The position numbers were made by a program, and so were the translations under genes. Under the pieces are notes generated by a model. It was not told where the DNA came from and ran no database searches. It saw nothing but the letters and a program-made list of their open reading frames with translations. Shown here piece by piece: positions 14,570-20,933 of a DNA stretch of 41,804 bases. Position 1 is the first letter of the stretch. Each line of letters opens with the position of its first letter. Source of the stretch: a virus; IMG/VR virus record IMGVR_UViG_3300042923_000492, positions 1 to 41,804 of that record; one strand, 5' to 3'.

Positions 14570-16177
14570 ATGGAAATATTCGAAAATTTTAGTACAGGCT
14601 CTTTAGAAACAGGGTTCAGCGGTTCAACATATGACGGGTGGAGCCTACACCGAGGGACGAGCTTATCGGTTATCCAGTTCGGCGGCGAGCGGGTTTTTGC
14701 TGGTAAAACAGCGGATTCCGGTTCAAAACGAATGGCGCGGCCTTTGGTTGAAGCGAATTCCACAAAAGGCGGTTGGAGGATCCAAGCAAAATGGAAAATA
14801 TCGTCTAACGTTGCAGCGGATTATTCGGCTGCTAACAACTTTTACGATTTGGGCGTTATGATCGATTCGACGGACGTAACAAACATTACGGGAGCCAATA
14901 AACGTTCTATTATGCTATCTTACGAGGGCGCGGGGTCGAACGTAGGGATTAAGATTTGGAACGGCACAAATAACGTGAAAATCCTTGATGTAACAGCTAT
15001 ACCAACAAACCAATGGTTAACGGTTACGCTTGCCGGTGATAATTCTGGTAGATATACGGGAACAGTCCAAAATGCAGCAGGCGCAATTATAGCAGCGGAT
15101 TCGAGAGACGTTTTAGCCGATGCAAACAAACAACTATATGCGTTTGTCGATTTTGGTTACACGCAAAACGCCAACCAAAACACATGGGGGACGCAAGTCG
15201 TTATGAAGGACATCATAGCCCGCGACGACTTGAGCGCATACGACGAGCTGACGCAGCGCAGAAACTTGCACATTGCTCCCACAGTTAACGGCGGAGATAT
15301 TTGTTACGTTCATATTCCGAAGGATTGGAAGCCGGATGTAGACAACACGAAAGTTATTATCGCCGGTCATGGCTATAACGCTACAATCGGTTTTACTACT
15401 TCTATGAGTGGAAGCCTGCCGGACGGAGGTTATATCTACGCAATCAGCAACACCCACGGAAACACGTGGGGGAACAATCAGGCCATTTCCGATTTGGAAG
15501 AGATGAGGAAATGGATCGTAGCCCATTGCGGCGGCAGCGAAAAGGTATATCTAAATGGTTTCAGCATGGGGAATTTGGTGGCATTGAACTATATTGCCCG
15601 CTACCGCGACAAGGTTCGCGCTCATGTTGGCGAAATTGGGGTATGCTCGCTGAAGAACCTATACGATAACGCCACTTTTACCGCGTCCATACAAACCGCA
15701 TACGGAGTTACCCGGTTCGCGGACATTCCCGTTATTTACGATCCTATCCGCAACGTCGAAAAGTATGTAGATGTACCTATGATGATGTGGGCCGGAACAT
15801 CGGATACAACCGTCCCCCATGGCTTAAACACATTGCCTTTCGTTGACAAGCTTTCCAAGTTGGGCGGAATGGTAATGTATATCGAGGAGCCCGGAGAGAC
15901 GCATACACTTGATGTGGACCCGGATCGCTACTTGGATTTCTACAATGCATTCAACGCCAATTCCAAAACGATAGCCGTTAAAATGGAGCCGTTTTCTGCT
16001 TACAAAATTGAAAATAGCGGGTCGGGAACGGTGAGTTACTTGATTGATACCGTACAAGGAAACATGACGAGCATGGTATCTAAAGAGGAAGTCATCTACA
16101 CGGAAAACGAAACACGCACAATTTTGGTTAAGACAACCGGCAACAGATCGGATATAACCGTAACAAAAATAAACTAA
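14570..16177 (+). CDS. Alpha/beta hydrolase with N-terminal lectin-like domain, probable surface esterase
   Basis: A 535-aa protein. Residues 1-215 form a beta-sandwich resembling LamG/carbohydrate-binding domains (S-T-G-S-L-E-T-G-F-S-G, then Y-D-L-G-V-M-I-D-S). Residues 230-480 are an alpha/beta hydrolase: oxyanion region I-I-A-G-H-G-Y, nucleophile elbow G-F-S-M-G with Ser332, acid Asp412 in A-G-T-S-D-T-T-V-P, and His445 in P-G-E-T-H. The complete triad implies an active esterase or lipase-like enzyme. No signal peptide is present, so it is either virion-bound through the N-terminal domain or acts after lysis. A cell-surface polymer ester or lipid is the likely substrate, by inference only. 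Confidence 0.82.
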   Translation: MEIFENFSTGSLETGFSGSTYDGWSLHRGTSLSVIQFGGERVFAGKTADSGSKRMARPLVEANSTKGGWRIQAKWKISSNVAADYSAANNFYDLGVMIDSTDVTNITGANKRSIMLSYEGAGSNVGIKIWNGTNNVKILDVTAIPTNQWLTVTLAGDNSGRYTGTVQNAAGAIIAADSRDVLADANKQLYAFVDFGYTQNANQNTWGTQVVMKDIIARDDLSAYDELTQRRNLHIAPTVNGGDICYVHIPKDWKPDVDNTKVIIAGHGYNATIGFTTSMSGSLPDGGYIYAISNTHGNTWGNNQAISDLEEMRKWIVAHCGGSEKVYLNGFSMGNLVALNYIARYRDKVRAHVGEIGVCSLKNLYDNATFTASIQTAYGVTRFADIPVIYDPIRNVEKYVDVPMMMWAGTSDTTVPHGLNTLPFVDKLSKLGGMVMYIEEPGETHTLDVDPDRYLDFYNAFNANSKTIAVKMEPFSAYKIENSGSGTVSYLIDTVQGNMTSMVSKEEVIYTENETRTILVKTTGNRSDITVTKIN

Positions 16178-16186
16178 ATAAAAAAT

Positions 16187-16217
16187 ATGAAACTTTTTCC
16201 TCGCTTTCGTGTAGAAT
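16187..16217 (+). promoter_or_regulatory. Possible promoter of the DUF3862 gene
   Basis: A TAGAAT -10-like box at 16212-16217 has only a weak -35 candidate (ATGAAA, 16187-16192, spacing 19). The surrounding 16178-16240 is AT-rich. Confidence 0.35.
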
Positions 16218-16247
16218 TAAGAAAAATGCGAAGGCGAGGCGTTGAAA

Positions 16248-16652
16248 GTGAAAAAAGTGGTTAAGTTTCTAATTGGGTTTGGTGTTACTATCTTTGTTGT
16301 GGCGTTAATTGGGGCCGCATTAGCTGATGAGAGCCCGCAGGAGCCCGCGAAACCGGCAGCAGTAGTAAAGGACTCGGAGCTCGATAAAACCCCGGAGAAG
16401 CCAGTGGAGAAGGCCAATGACCCTCGAATCAACCTTAAGGAGTTTGAGGCAATCGAAAACGGCATGACTTACGAGGAAGTTGTTTCGATTGTCGGCGGCG
16501 AGGGCCAAGTTTTAAGCGAGGTCGGCAAGAAGGGCGAGCCTGTGTATACGATCATGATCATGTATGAGGGAGAAGAAGGCATAGGAGCTAATGCAAATTT
16601 TATGTTCCAAGATGGTGAGCTGCAAAGCAAAGCGCAATTGCTCCTAAAATAG
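16248..16652 (+). CDS. Exported or membrane-anchored DUF3862-domain protein (moron)
   Basis: A 134-aa protein with an N-terminal hydrophobic signal or anchor (V-V-K-F-L-I-G-F-G-V-T-I-F-V-V-A-L-I-G-A-A-L-A), a P/K/E-rich linker, and a C-terminal DUF3862 (PF12978) domain of the BLIP/SmpA-like fold (A-I-E-N-G-M-T-Y-E-E-V-V-S-I-V-G-G-E-G, ending F-M-F-Q-D-G-E-L-Q-S-K). Start is GTG 16248, eight bases after GGCGAGG; TTG 16242 is an alternative. It lies between a weak promoter and a terminator, outside the structural modules, as expected of a gene expressed in the host for its own benefit. Superinfection exclusion or envelope modification is a guess. Confidence 0.78.
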   Translation: MKKVVKFLIGFGVTIFVVALIGAALADESPQEPAKPAAVVKDSELDKTPEKPVEKANDPRINLKEFEAIENGMTYEEVVSIVGGEGQVLSEVGKKGEPVYTIMIMYEGEEGIGANANFMFQDGELQSKAQLLLK

Positions 16653-16660
16653 ATCGATGA

Positions 16661-16688
16661 AAGCCGCCCATTGTGGCGGTTTTTTTGT
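16661..16688 (+). terminator. Terminator after the DUF3862 gene
   Basis: CCGCC (16664-16668) pairs with GGCGG (16675-16679), flanked by AA and TT, followed by seven more T. Marks the end of the late region before the operator-bearing early-type promoters. Confidence 0.9.
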
Positions 16689-16703
16689 TTTATAAAATAA
16701 ATC
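16687..16703. promoter_or_regulatory. 17-bp operator, copy 1
   Basis: An interrupted palindrome GTTTTAT-AAA-ATAAATC, with one mismatch between arms. It lies 10 bp upstream of the -35 box of the promoter at 16713 and matches the two other copies at 16743 and 17526. Confidence 0.6.
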
Positions 16704-16712
16704 ACTTTGTGG

Positions 16713-16741
16713 TTGACAACGTAAATCAGTCGTGGTAATAT
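16713..16741 (+). promoter_or_regulatory. Promoter P1 (consensus -35, extended -10)
   Basis: TTGACA at 16713-16718, spacer of 17, then TG-G-TAATAT with the -10 at 16736-16741. Drives the KOW-protein gene at 16782. Nearly the same sequence recurs at 17496-17524. Confidence 0.85.
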
Positions 16742-16742
16742 A

Positions 16743-16759
16743 GGTTTATAAGATAAACC
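16743..16759. promoter_or_regulatory. 17-bp operator, copy 2
   Basis: A perfect interrupted palindrome GGTTTAT-AAG-ATAAACC immediately downstream of the P1 -10 box, covering the start of transcription. A bound protein would block P1. Confidence 0.7.
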
Positions 16760-16781
16760 AAACGAGACGGAGCTGGTAAAA

Positions 16782-17210
16782 ATGAAAAACGGTCAAAAAG
16801 TTGTAATCACTTGGGGAATGTTCAAAGGTCAACGCGGAACTATCGCTCGCATCGAAGGAAAGCGCACTTTCTATGTAGCTCTTGAAACTCTCGGAGGCCT
16901 TGAAGTACACCTGCGCGACGATCATTTTGAAGTCGAAACAGAGCTTTCGGGCCAAACATTCGAGCAAGTGGTGTCTGCCCTTACCGGTGGAGATTATAAA
17001 CCAAATACGAAGGCATTCGAGAAAATCCGGGGAATGATGGTTAATGAAGTGAAAGGGGCAAACGACGGAGACGGATTTGTACTTTTCGGAGATATCTACA
17101 CCCGCAGAGTTGACGGAATCAAATTTGAAGAACGTCGTTTCTGCCGTGTTAGAAAAACGGGAACTACCCTACAAAAGAAGCTAGGCACGGGATGGACAGT
17201 AACAATGTAA
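16782..17210 (+). CDS. KOW-domain protein
   Basis: A 142-aa protein. Residues 3-50 read as a KOW motif (G-Q-K-V-V-I-T-W-G-M-F-K-G-Q-R-G-T-I-A-R), the small beta-barrel found in NusG and ribosomal proteins that binds nucleic acid or RNA polymerase. The C-terminal half (F-E-Q-V-V-S-A-L-T-G-G and later F-E-E-R-R-F-C-R-V-R-K-T-G) is of unknown fold. It has its own consensus promoter with an operator. A role in transcription control of the phage is plausible but not shown. Confidence 0.75.
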   Translation: MKNGQKVVITWGMFKGQRGTIARIEGKRTFYVALETLGGLEVHLRDDHFEVETELSGQTFEQVVSALTGGDYKPNTKAFEKIRGMMVNEVKGANDGDGFVLFGDIYTRRVDGIKFEERRFCRVRKTGTTLQKKLGTGWTVTM

Positions 17211-17247
17211 AAATTACAGGGGCTCCGGCCCCTAGGGGGGCTATTCC

Positions 17248-17499
17248 ATGAAAAAGGGAACTATTGTTGTGAATCGTCTGTATCTGGCGGGGAAATGCGG
17301 AGCGCCGGGAGGGAGGTGCAAAAACAAGCGCTGTCTATTTTATGGAGCTTGCCAGCTAATCCACAACCGGCAGGAAATAAAGATTTCGGTCAATAGGCCG
17401 TGTATCGGCTGCGGTCGAGAGGTTGAGAAAGATACGTCTTATATTCACGTTAATATCTGTAAAGAATGCAACAAATCGGTTAATAGAAATAATGGTTGA
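17248..17499 (+). CDS. Cysteine-rich small protein, probable zinc-binding
   Basis: An 83-aa basic protein with nine cysteines in C-G-A-P-G-G-R-C, C-L-F-Y-G-A-C, C-I-G-C and C-K-E-C arrangements, suggesting two zinc sites. It begins at ATG 17248 after a short GC-rich hairpin. Function unknown. The second operator-bearing promoter (P2) overlaps its stop codon. Confidence 0.7.
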   Translation: MKKGTIVVNRLYLAGKCGAPGGRCKNKRCLFYGACQLIHNRQEIKISVNRPCIGCGREVEKDTSYIHVNICKECNKSVNRNNG

Positions 17500-17524
17500 C
17501 AACGCAAACCACTCATGATAATAT
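17496..17524 (+). promoter_or_regulatory. Promoter P2 (near-copy of P1)
   Basis: TTGACA at 17496-17501, 17-bp spacer, TG-A-TAATAT with the -10 at 17519-17524. The same spacing and extended -10 as P1, and conserved flanks. Drives the gene at 17565. Confidence 0.85.
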
Positions 17525-17525
17525 T

Positions 17526-17542
17526 GATTTATAAAGTAAATC
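17526..17542. promoter_or_regulatory. 17-bp operator, copy 3
   Basis: GATTTAT-AAA-GTAAATC, one mismatch between arms, located just after the P2 -10 box exactly as copy 2 lies after P1. Confidence 0.65.
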
Positions 17543-17564
17543 ACGAAAACAAGGAGCGGTTAAA

Positions 17565-18242
17565 ATGAAAAAACAAATCGAGGTTAAATTGTTGACTAGC
17601 TGGGTAAGCGGTTGGGATAGCATGGTTTACAAAATGTATGATGCAGATGGAAATAAATACGAATTGCCGCAATTGCCGGAACGAAACGAAAACGGAAAAT
17701 TCGTTATCGAGGTTGAAGTCGAGGAAGTTGCAAAAGAGGTTAAGAAAAAAGAAGCGAAACCGGCGAAGCTTTCCCCGACGATGCAAAAAGTTATGGATAA
17801 GTTAAAAAAGGCTGATTGGTACTACATGCACAACAGAAAAACATGTGAATATTTCGCAACGGAAAATGGAATCCGTCACATCGGGTTCGAGGGTGCGGGA
17901 ATTGTTGAGGGCGGATATGTTTATGCCACAATGGACAGCAAAACATTAGAAGCACTTTCGAAACGTGGAGTTGTCGAGATTGCCCGTGATGGTAAACAAA
18001 GTTTCGATGCAGTTAAGGTTGTAGGCATGGAGCTACCCAAGCGCTTAGAAAAGGCGATAAAGGTAAAGATAACAAGATTTTGGGGGGATTCAGAACAAAC
18101 ATTTGACGCATTCGCAACGAGCCGGAACGCTATAAAATATCTAATCGAACATTTAGACGGCCCCCGAGACGTAGTTGTTACCTCAGTTGAAACGGTCGGA
18201 GAGGTTGAATTGGACGTTTGGGACCTTCTCAAAAACAAGTAA
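17565..18242 (+). CDS. Hypothetical early protein (225 aa)
   Basis: No family recognised. It starts MKKQIEVK with an AAGGAG site upstream. A first beta-rich part (about residues 1-55) is followed by a K/E-rich linker (V-E-E-V-A-K-E-V-K-K-K-E-A-K-P), then a helical segment with M-Q-K-V-M-D-K-L-K-K-A-D-W-Y-Y-M and a mixed alpha/beta C-terminal part. The D-W-Y-Y-M-H-N-R-K-T region is notably aromatic. It has its own operator-bearing promoter (P2), so it is probably made early and shares a regulator with the KOW-protein gene. Confidence 0.75.
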   Translation: MKKQIEVKLLTSWVSGWDSMVYKMYDADGNKYELPQLPERNENGKFVIEVEVEEVAKEVKKKEAKPAKLSPTMQKVMDKLKKADWYYMHNRKTCEYFATENGIRHIGFEGAGIVEGGYVYATMDSKTLEALSKRGVVEIARDGKQSFDAVKVVGMELPKRLEKAIKVKITRFWGDSEQTFDAFATSRNAIKYLIEHLDGPRDVVVTSVETVGEVELDVWDLLKNK

Positions 18243-18322
18243 GTGAATCCCGAGGGCGGCGGGAAAACCGCCCAAATCGGTTCACGGTGCGGGCCTTTGG
18301 TGGCAAAAGGAGGTTTTAAAGT

Positions 18323-18613
18323 ATGGAACCAATCAAATTAGGAAAAGGAAAACCGTTAACCCCGGCATTATGCGAGCTGCATTATCAAGCAGAAAAGGAG
18401 GTCGAGCAAGAGCGGTTGAAAATCATGGGTATGGCAGAAGTGGCGGACCGTCTCGGATGGAAAAAACAGCAGCTTGTTAATTATTTGAACCGGGCAGAGG
18501 CGAAAGGATTTCCTACCGGAAGTCTTCCGAAACCGTTCCAGCGTATCGCGGCGGGTTGGTTGTGGGACGCGGAAGAGATCGAAAAATACGCAAAGGAAAG
18601 GGGGATAGAATAG
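18323..18613 (+). CDS. Helix-turn-helix DNA-binding protein (AlpA/excisionase-like)
   Basis: A 96-aa protein with a winged helix-turn-helix of the AlpA/MerR-excisionase type around residues 35-92: M-G-M-A-E-V-A-D-R-L-G-W-K-K-Q-Q-L-V-N-Y-L, then G-W-L-W-D-A-E-E-I-E-K-Y-A. The same W-x-x-x-E-I-E-K-Y ending is seen in many phage and plasmid regulators. It has an AAAGGAGG site and is a candidate for binding the nearby operators. There is no integrase beside it, so regulation is more likely than excision. Confidence 0.8.
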   Translation: MEPIKLGKGKPLTPALCELHYQAEKEVEQERLKIMGMAEVADRLGWKKQQLVNYLNRAEAKGFPTGSLPKPFQRIAAGWLWDAEEIEKYAKERGIE

Positions 18614-18619
18614 CAAAAG

Positions 18620-18646
18620 GCCCGTAGGGGCGTTAAGCCTACGGGC
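18620..18646 (+). other. RNA hairpin, 9-bp stem
   Basis: GCCCGTAGG (18620-18628) pairs perfectly with CCTACGGGC (18638-18646). No T run follows; a GAGGGG ribosome site and a 15-codon frame (18659-18706) come next. It may act on mRNA stability or translation. Confidence 0.45.
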
Positions 18647-18724
18647 GAGGGGTAAACGATGCCGGATGTCGAGGCGTTGAGGCCCGGCAGTTATAGTATA
18701 GCTTAAAATCGGAGGATTAGACAT

Positions 18725-18793
18725 ATGTTCCATGCAGAATCTTTGATTTTTGCATTCGCGCTGCTCTTGGCGGCATTAAAAAACAGGAGGTAA
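18725..18793 (+). CDS. 22-aa membrane peptide
   Basis: A tiny frame behind a good GGAGGA site (18711-18716). It encodes a single hydrophobic helix (L-I-F-A-F-A-L-L-L-A-A-L) with a K-N-R-R tail. The next gene starts six bases later, and its AGGAGG site forms the 3' end of this one, which suggests coupling. Confidence 0.5.
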   Translation: MFHAESLIFAFALLLAALKNRR

Positions 18794-18798
18794 TATTC

Positions 18799-18927
18799 AT
18801 GAACGAGGAATTGAAGCGTGAGGAAGTTATTTTCGCCTTGCTTCTATCCATACCGGGCGCGGTTTTGCTCGGCGCTTTCGGAGCCGCTTTTTATGCCTTG
18901 ATGTACATTATTTTTGGTGGACAGTAG
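18799..18927 (+). CDS. 42-aa membrane protein
   Basis: Starts at ATG 18799 behind AGGAGG. After a charged N-terminus (N-E-E-L-K-R-E-E) it has one long hydrophobic stretch, possibly two short helices, ending Y-I-I-F-G-G-Q. Function unknown. It lies in a run of tiny membrane and zinc proteins upstream of the conjugation-like cluster. Confidence 0.6.
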   Translation: MNEELKREEVIFALLLSIPGAVLLGAFGAAFYALMYIIFGGQ

Positions 18928-18947
18928 ACACATATAGCGAAGGAGTG
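18922..18947 (+). repeat. Shared leader repeat, copy 1
   Basis: 26 bp matching 27927-27952 at 23 positions (differences at 9, 15 and 23). It spans the previous stop codon and the ribosome site of a small zinc-protein gene. Confidence 0.7.
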
Positions 18948-18952
18948 AACGC

Positions 18953-19129
18953 ATGAAAAAGAAGCCTTGTTCTAATCCAAACTGCGAAGAAATGATTGAG
19001 GTTCCCGATGATTTTAAATATGAATTTTGTTGTAATGGCCGGGAATGCGGATGCTATGGATACCCAATAAATCCTGTGTTTTGCGATCCATGCGAGCAAA
19101 TTCTTTTCAAATCACCAATAACTAAATAA
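18953..19129 (+). CDS. 58-aa cysteine-rich protein
   Basis: ATG 18953 behind GAAGGAG. Cysteines appear as C-S-N-P-N-C, C-C-N-G-R-E-C-G-C and C-D-P-C, consistent with one or two zinc sites. Its upstream leader (18922-18947) and its downstream spacer are nearly repeated around another small zinc protein at 27961-28140, although the two proteins are not alike. Confidence 0.6.
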   Translation: MKKKPCSNPNCEEMIEVPDDFKYEFCCNGRECGCYGYPINPVFCDPCEQILFKSPITK

Positions 19130-19165
19130 CGCAATACGACGATATAACGAAATGGAGGAATGATC

Positions 19166-19357
19166 ATGTTGGATAATGACATCGTAATAACTTTCATTAT
19201 TGCGGATCGGCTGCACCGGGAAAGCGGATTAAAAACATATGAGCGTCATGCGCTTAAGCGTCTTTACGAAAAGCAACACGAATACACTCAGGACGAAATT
19301 CGGCGCAGTTTGGGAAGTAAATTTGTGGACGAAATTTTGGGAGGGGTCAAGAAATGA
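19166..19357 (+). CDS. Hypothetical 63-aa protein
   Basis: Start is ATG 19166, seven bases after GGAGG; ATG 19160 is too close to that site. A mostly helical, charged protein (L-K-R-L-Y-E-K-Q-H-E-Y-T-Q-D-E-I-R-R-S-L-G) with an N-terminal I-V-I-T-F-I-I-A strand. It overlaps the next gene by four bases. No family recognised. Confidence 0.6.
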   Translation: MLDNDIVITFIIADRLHRESGLKTYERHALKRLYEKQHEYTQDEIRRSLGSKFVDEILGGVKK

Positions 19358-19581
19358 ATTGCGCCGATTGTGGAACTAATCGCGCCGTCGAAGGTGATGA
19401 GCTTTGTCAATTCTGCCGTGAAGACATAGATAACTGCGTTTTAATCCGAGAAAACGCCTTGAAAGAAGCGCTAGAAAAGGCGAGGGAGCAAATAAAAGCA
19501 GCGTACCCGGCGCATGAAGCATACCTTAACTGGGATTTTTATAAAACAATAGACGAATGTTTAAAGGAGCATTGCGAATGA
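19354..19581 (+). CDS. 75-aa protein with N-terminal zinc finger
   Basis: Residues 3-21 contain C-A-D-C and C-Q-F-C, a compact four-cysteine zinc site. The rest is a charged helix (A-L-K-E-A-L-E-K-A-R-E-Q-I-K-A-A-Y) with a C-terminal C-L-K-E-H-C. The ATG overlaps the previous stop (ATGA), and a similar overlap joins it to the next gene. Probably an adaptor or regulator; no specific function visible. Confidence 0.65.
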   Translation: MNCADCGTNRAVEGDELCQFCREDIDNCVLIRENALKEALEKAREQIKAAYPAHEAYLNWDFYKTIDECLKEHCE

Positions 19582-19778
19582 AAGTCAAGTACATTCTGAG
19601 ACAGGGAAATGAATTCTATGCCGGTAACACTTACATTCATCAGGGCGAGTATTTTGCGGCATACACGAAAAGAGATGGGGCCAAGCGATACACTACCGAA
19701 GCGCGAGCGAAGTCGGCAGCAGAAAAGTTATTGAACAAGGTTGGGTATAGCTTTCACGTTGAGGAGGTAATCGAATGA
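19578..19778 (+). CDS. Hypothetical 66-aa protein
   Basis: Start ATG 19578, eight bases after AAAGGAG; the longer frame from 19557 lies inside the upstream gene. It is a small alpha/beta protein (V-K-Y-I-L-R, then A-R-A-K-S-A-A-E-K-L-L-N-K-V-G-Y) resembling short phage proteins of unknown function. The previous gene's TGA overlaps its ATG. Confidence 0.6.
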   Translation: MKVKYILRQGNEFYAGNTYIHQGEYFAAYTKRDGAKRYTTEARAKSAAEKLLNKVGYSFHVEEVIE

Positions 19779-19999
19779 TGGATAGACGGATAGTGCAGAT
19801 CTCGTTGCATAGCCCTGTGGTCAATAAATTGCTGACTATGCACAAGCTCGGGCAGATCACGGAACATGAAGCCATGGCCGAAATGATTGTGGCTCTCTAC
19901 AACCAAAACGGAAACCTTTTCGAGCGAGTGATAAAATTAGAGCAATCGAAATGTGTACCTGCATCTTTTGTGGTTCCCCCGAATACGCTAATAACGTGA
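19775..19999 (+). CDS. Hypothetical 74-aa protein
   Basis: Start ATG 19775 behind GAGGAGG; ATG 19778 is the alternative. Helical centre (H-K-L-G-Q-I-T-E-H-E-A-M-A-E-M-I-V-A-L-Y-N-Q) with a short hydrophobic C-terminus. The last gene of a tightly overlapping set of four (19166-19999), closed by the terminator at 20027. Confidence 0.6.
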   Translation: MMDRRIVQISLHSPVVNKLLTMHKLGQITEHEAMAEMIVALYNQNGNLFERVIKLEQSKCVPASFVVPPNTLIT

Positions 20000-20026
20000 A
20001 GCGTGTTAATAGCGAGGCCAAAAAGT

Positions 20027-20061
20027 ATGACCGTTCCTTATCCGGGATCGGTCATTTTTTT
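20027..20061 (+). terminator. Terminator before the conjugation-like cluster
   Basis: ATGACCG (20027-20033) pairs with CGGTCAT (20049-20055), extended inward by three more pairs after one mismatch, then a T run. The remaining 20062-20130 holds no gene or clear promoter that I can support. Confidence 0.85.
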
Positions 20062-20130
20062 ATTCAAAAACAGTCATACCGGAATGACCGGCTGCATAGG
20101 TTAAAACATAATCAAACGGGAGGCGAGAGC

Positions 20131-20397
20131 ATGAGCAACAAGGTTATTAAATCCGTTTCGTTGAACGTGACGAACGCGGACGATGCAGCGATCCTGAAGG
20201 CGGTAAAGCGTCGTAATTTTAGCGGGTATGTGAAGGGTCTCATATTGGCTGATTTGAGGTCTAAAGAGGCGGCAGGAGTAAATACACCGGCGGAGCTTCC
20301 GAAGCCGCAGAACGCCGCTCAGAGGCTTGAGGCGTTAAAGCAAAAAGGCGAGCAACGGCCCGCCCCAAAAGTATTCCTTAACCAAGGAAGGAATTAA
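20131..20397 (+). CDS. Ribbon-helix-helix-like DNA-binding protein
   Basis: An 88-aa protein from ATG 20131 (GGGAGGCGAGAG before it; the longer frame from 19951 overlaps a terminator and has no ribosome site). Residues 4-45 have the pattern of a strand followed by two helices: I-K-S-V-S-L-N-V, then D-A-A-I-L-K-A-V-K-R-R-N-F-S-G-Y-V-K-G-L-I-L-A-D-L. R-N-F-S-x-Y-V-K-x-L-I is characteristic of ParR/plasmid-partition and relaxosome accessory proteins. The C-terminal half is P-, Q- and K-rich and probably disordered. First gene of the cluster below; a DNA-site-binding role is likely. Confidence 0.7.
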   Translation: MSNKVIKSVSLNVTNADDAAILKAVKRRNFSGYVKGLILADLRSKEAAGVNTPAELPKPQNAAQRLEALKQKGEQRPAPKVFLNQGRN

Positions 20398-20446
20398 CCG
20401 CTAACCCGATGCCGTAACCTATGATGAACATGCCGATAATTGCCAT
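20378..20446 (-). CDS. Possible 22-aa antisense membrane peptide
   Basis: On the minus strand, ATG at 20446 sits behind an AAGGCGG-type site. It would encode a single hydrophobic segment (A-I-I-G-M-F-I-I-G-Y-G-I-G-L-A-V). Its 3' end is antisense to the end of the ribbon-helix-helix gene. No convincing minus-strand promoter is seen. Confidence 0.25.
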   Translation of the reverse strand: MAIIGMFIIGYGIGLAVNSFLG

Positions 20447-20520
20447 GAGGAACACCGCCTTTTTTAGAGTATGGGCGTAGTATAGCCCGTTTAAAAATTT
20501 TTATACGCGGAGGGGTAGAC

Positions 20521-20880
20521 ATGCGGGAACAGACGATGAGCGTTAAAGAATTCATGTCAGGGGATTGGAAACGAAAAGAAGCTATCAAGGGCCTGAAGCA
20601 GGTCGGGCAAGTGGTGGCGATGTCGGGAGGAACATTGGCTTTGATCCTTCCGCAAGTGGTGAACGCTGCGCCGGGGGAATTCGATGATACTTTCGGGAAT
20701 GTGCATGGAGCAATCATGAAGGCGTTTGACGCGGGGGTGGTGCTTGTCATAATTTTTGCCGGGGCCTCATGGGGATTGGGTCATAGAAGCCGCGCAATTG
20801 AGCTGCTAATTTCCGTATGTTGCGGATATTTGGTTGCACGGCACGCCATAGATATTCGTAATTTCCTGCAAGGGATATAG
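20521..20880 (+). CDS. VirB2/TrbC-like pilin candidate
   Basis: A 119-aa protein behind GGAGGGG (start ATG 20521; ATG 20536 possible). A positively charged N-terminus is followed by a hydrophobic stretch ending V-V-N-A-A at residues 46-50, which looks like a leader-peptide cleavage site. Two more membrane helices follow, about 64-84 and 92-107, joined by a short basic loop (G-H-R-S-R). A long leader plus two helices and a basic loop is the plan of VirB2/TrbC pilins in type IV secretion. A holin or another small membrane protein cannot be ruled out on sequence alone; the neighbours support the pilin reading. Confidence 0.6.
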   Translation: MREQTMSVKEFMSGDWKRKEAIKGLKQVGQVVAMSGGTLALILPQVVNAAPGEFDDTFGNVHGAIMKAFDAGVVLVIIFAGASWGLGHRSRAIELLISVCCGYLVARHAIDIRNFLQGI

Positions 20881-20933
20881 TTTGGCAAAATCGGCGCGAA
20901 TTATTCCAAAAATTATTCCAAGGAGGCGGGGTC

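Noticed and set aside
18243-18283. GC-rich hairpin after the 225-aa gene as terminator
   Set aside because: GGGCGG/CCGCCC pairs well but no T run follows. It may be an mRNA structure.
19951-20397. 148-aa start for the ribbon-helix-helix gene
   Set aside because: The added part covers the end of another gene and a terminator. ATG 20131 has the ribosome site.
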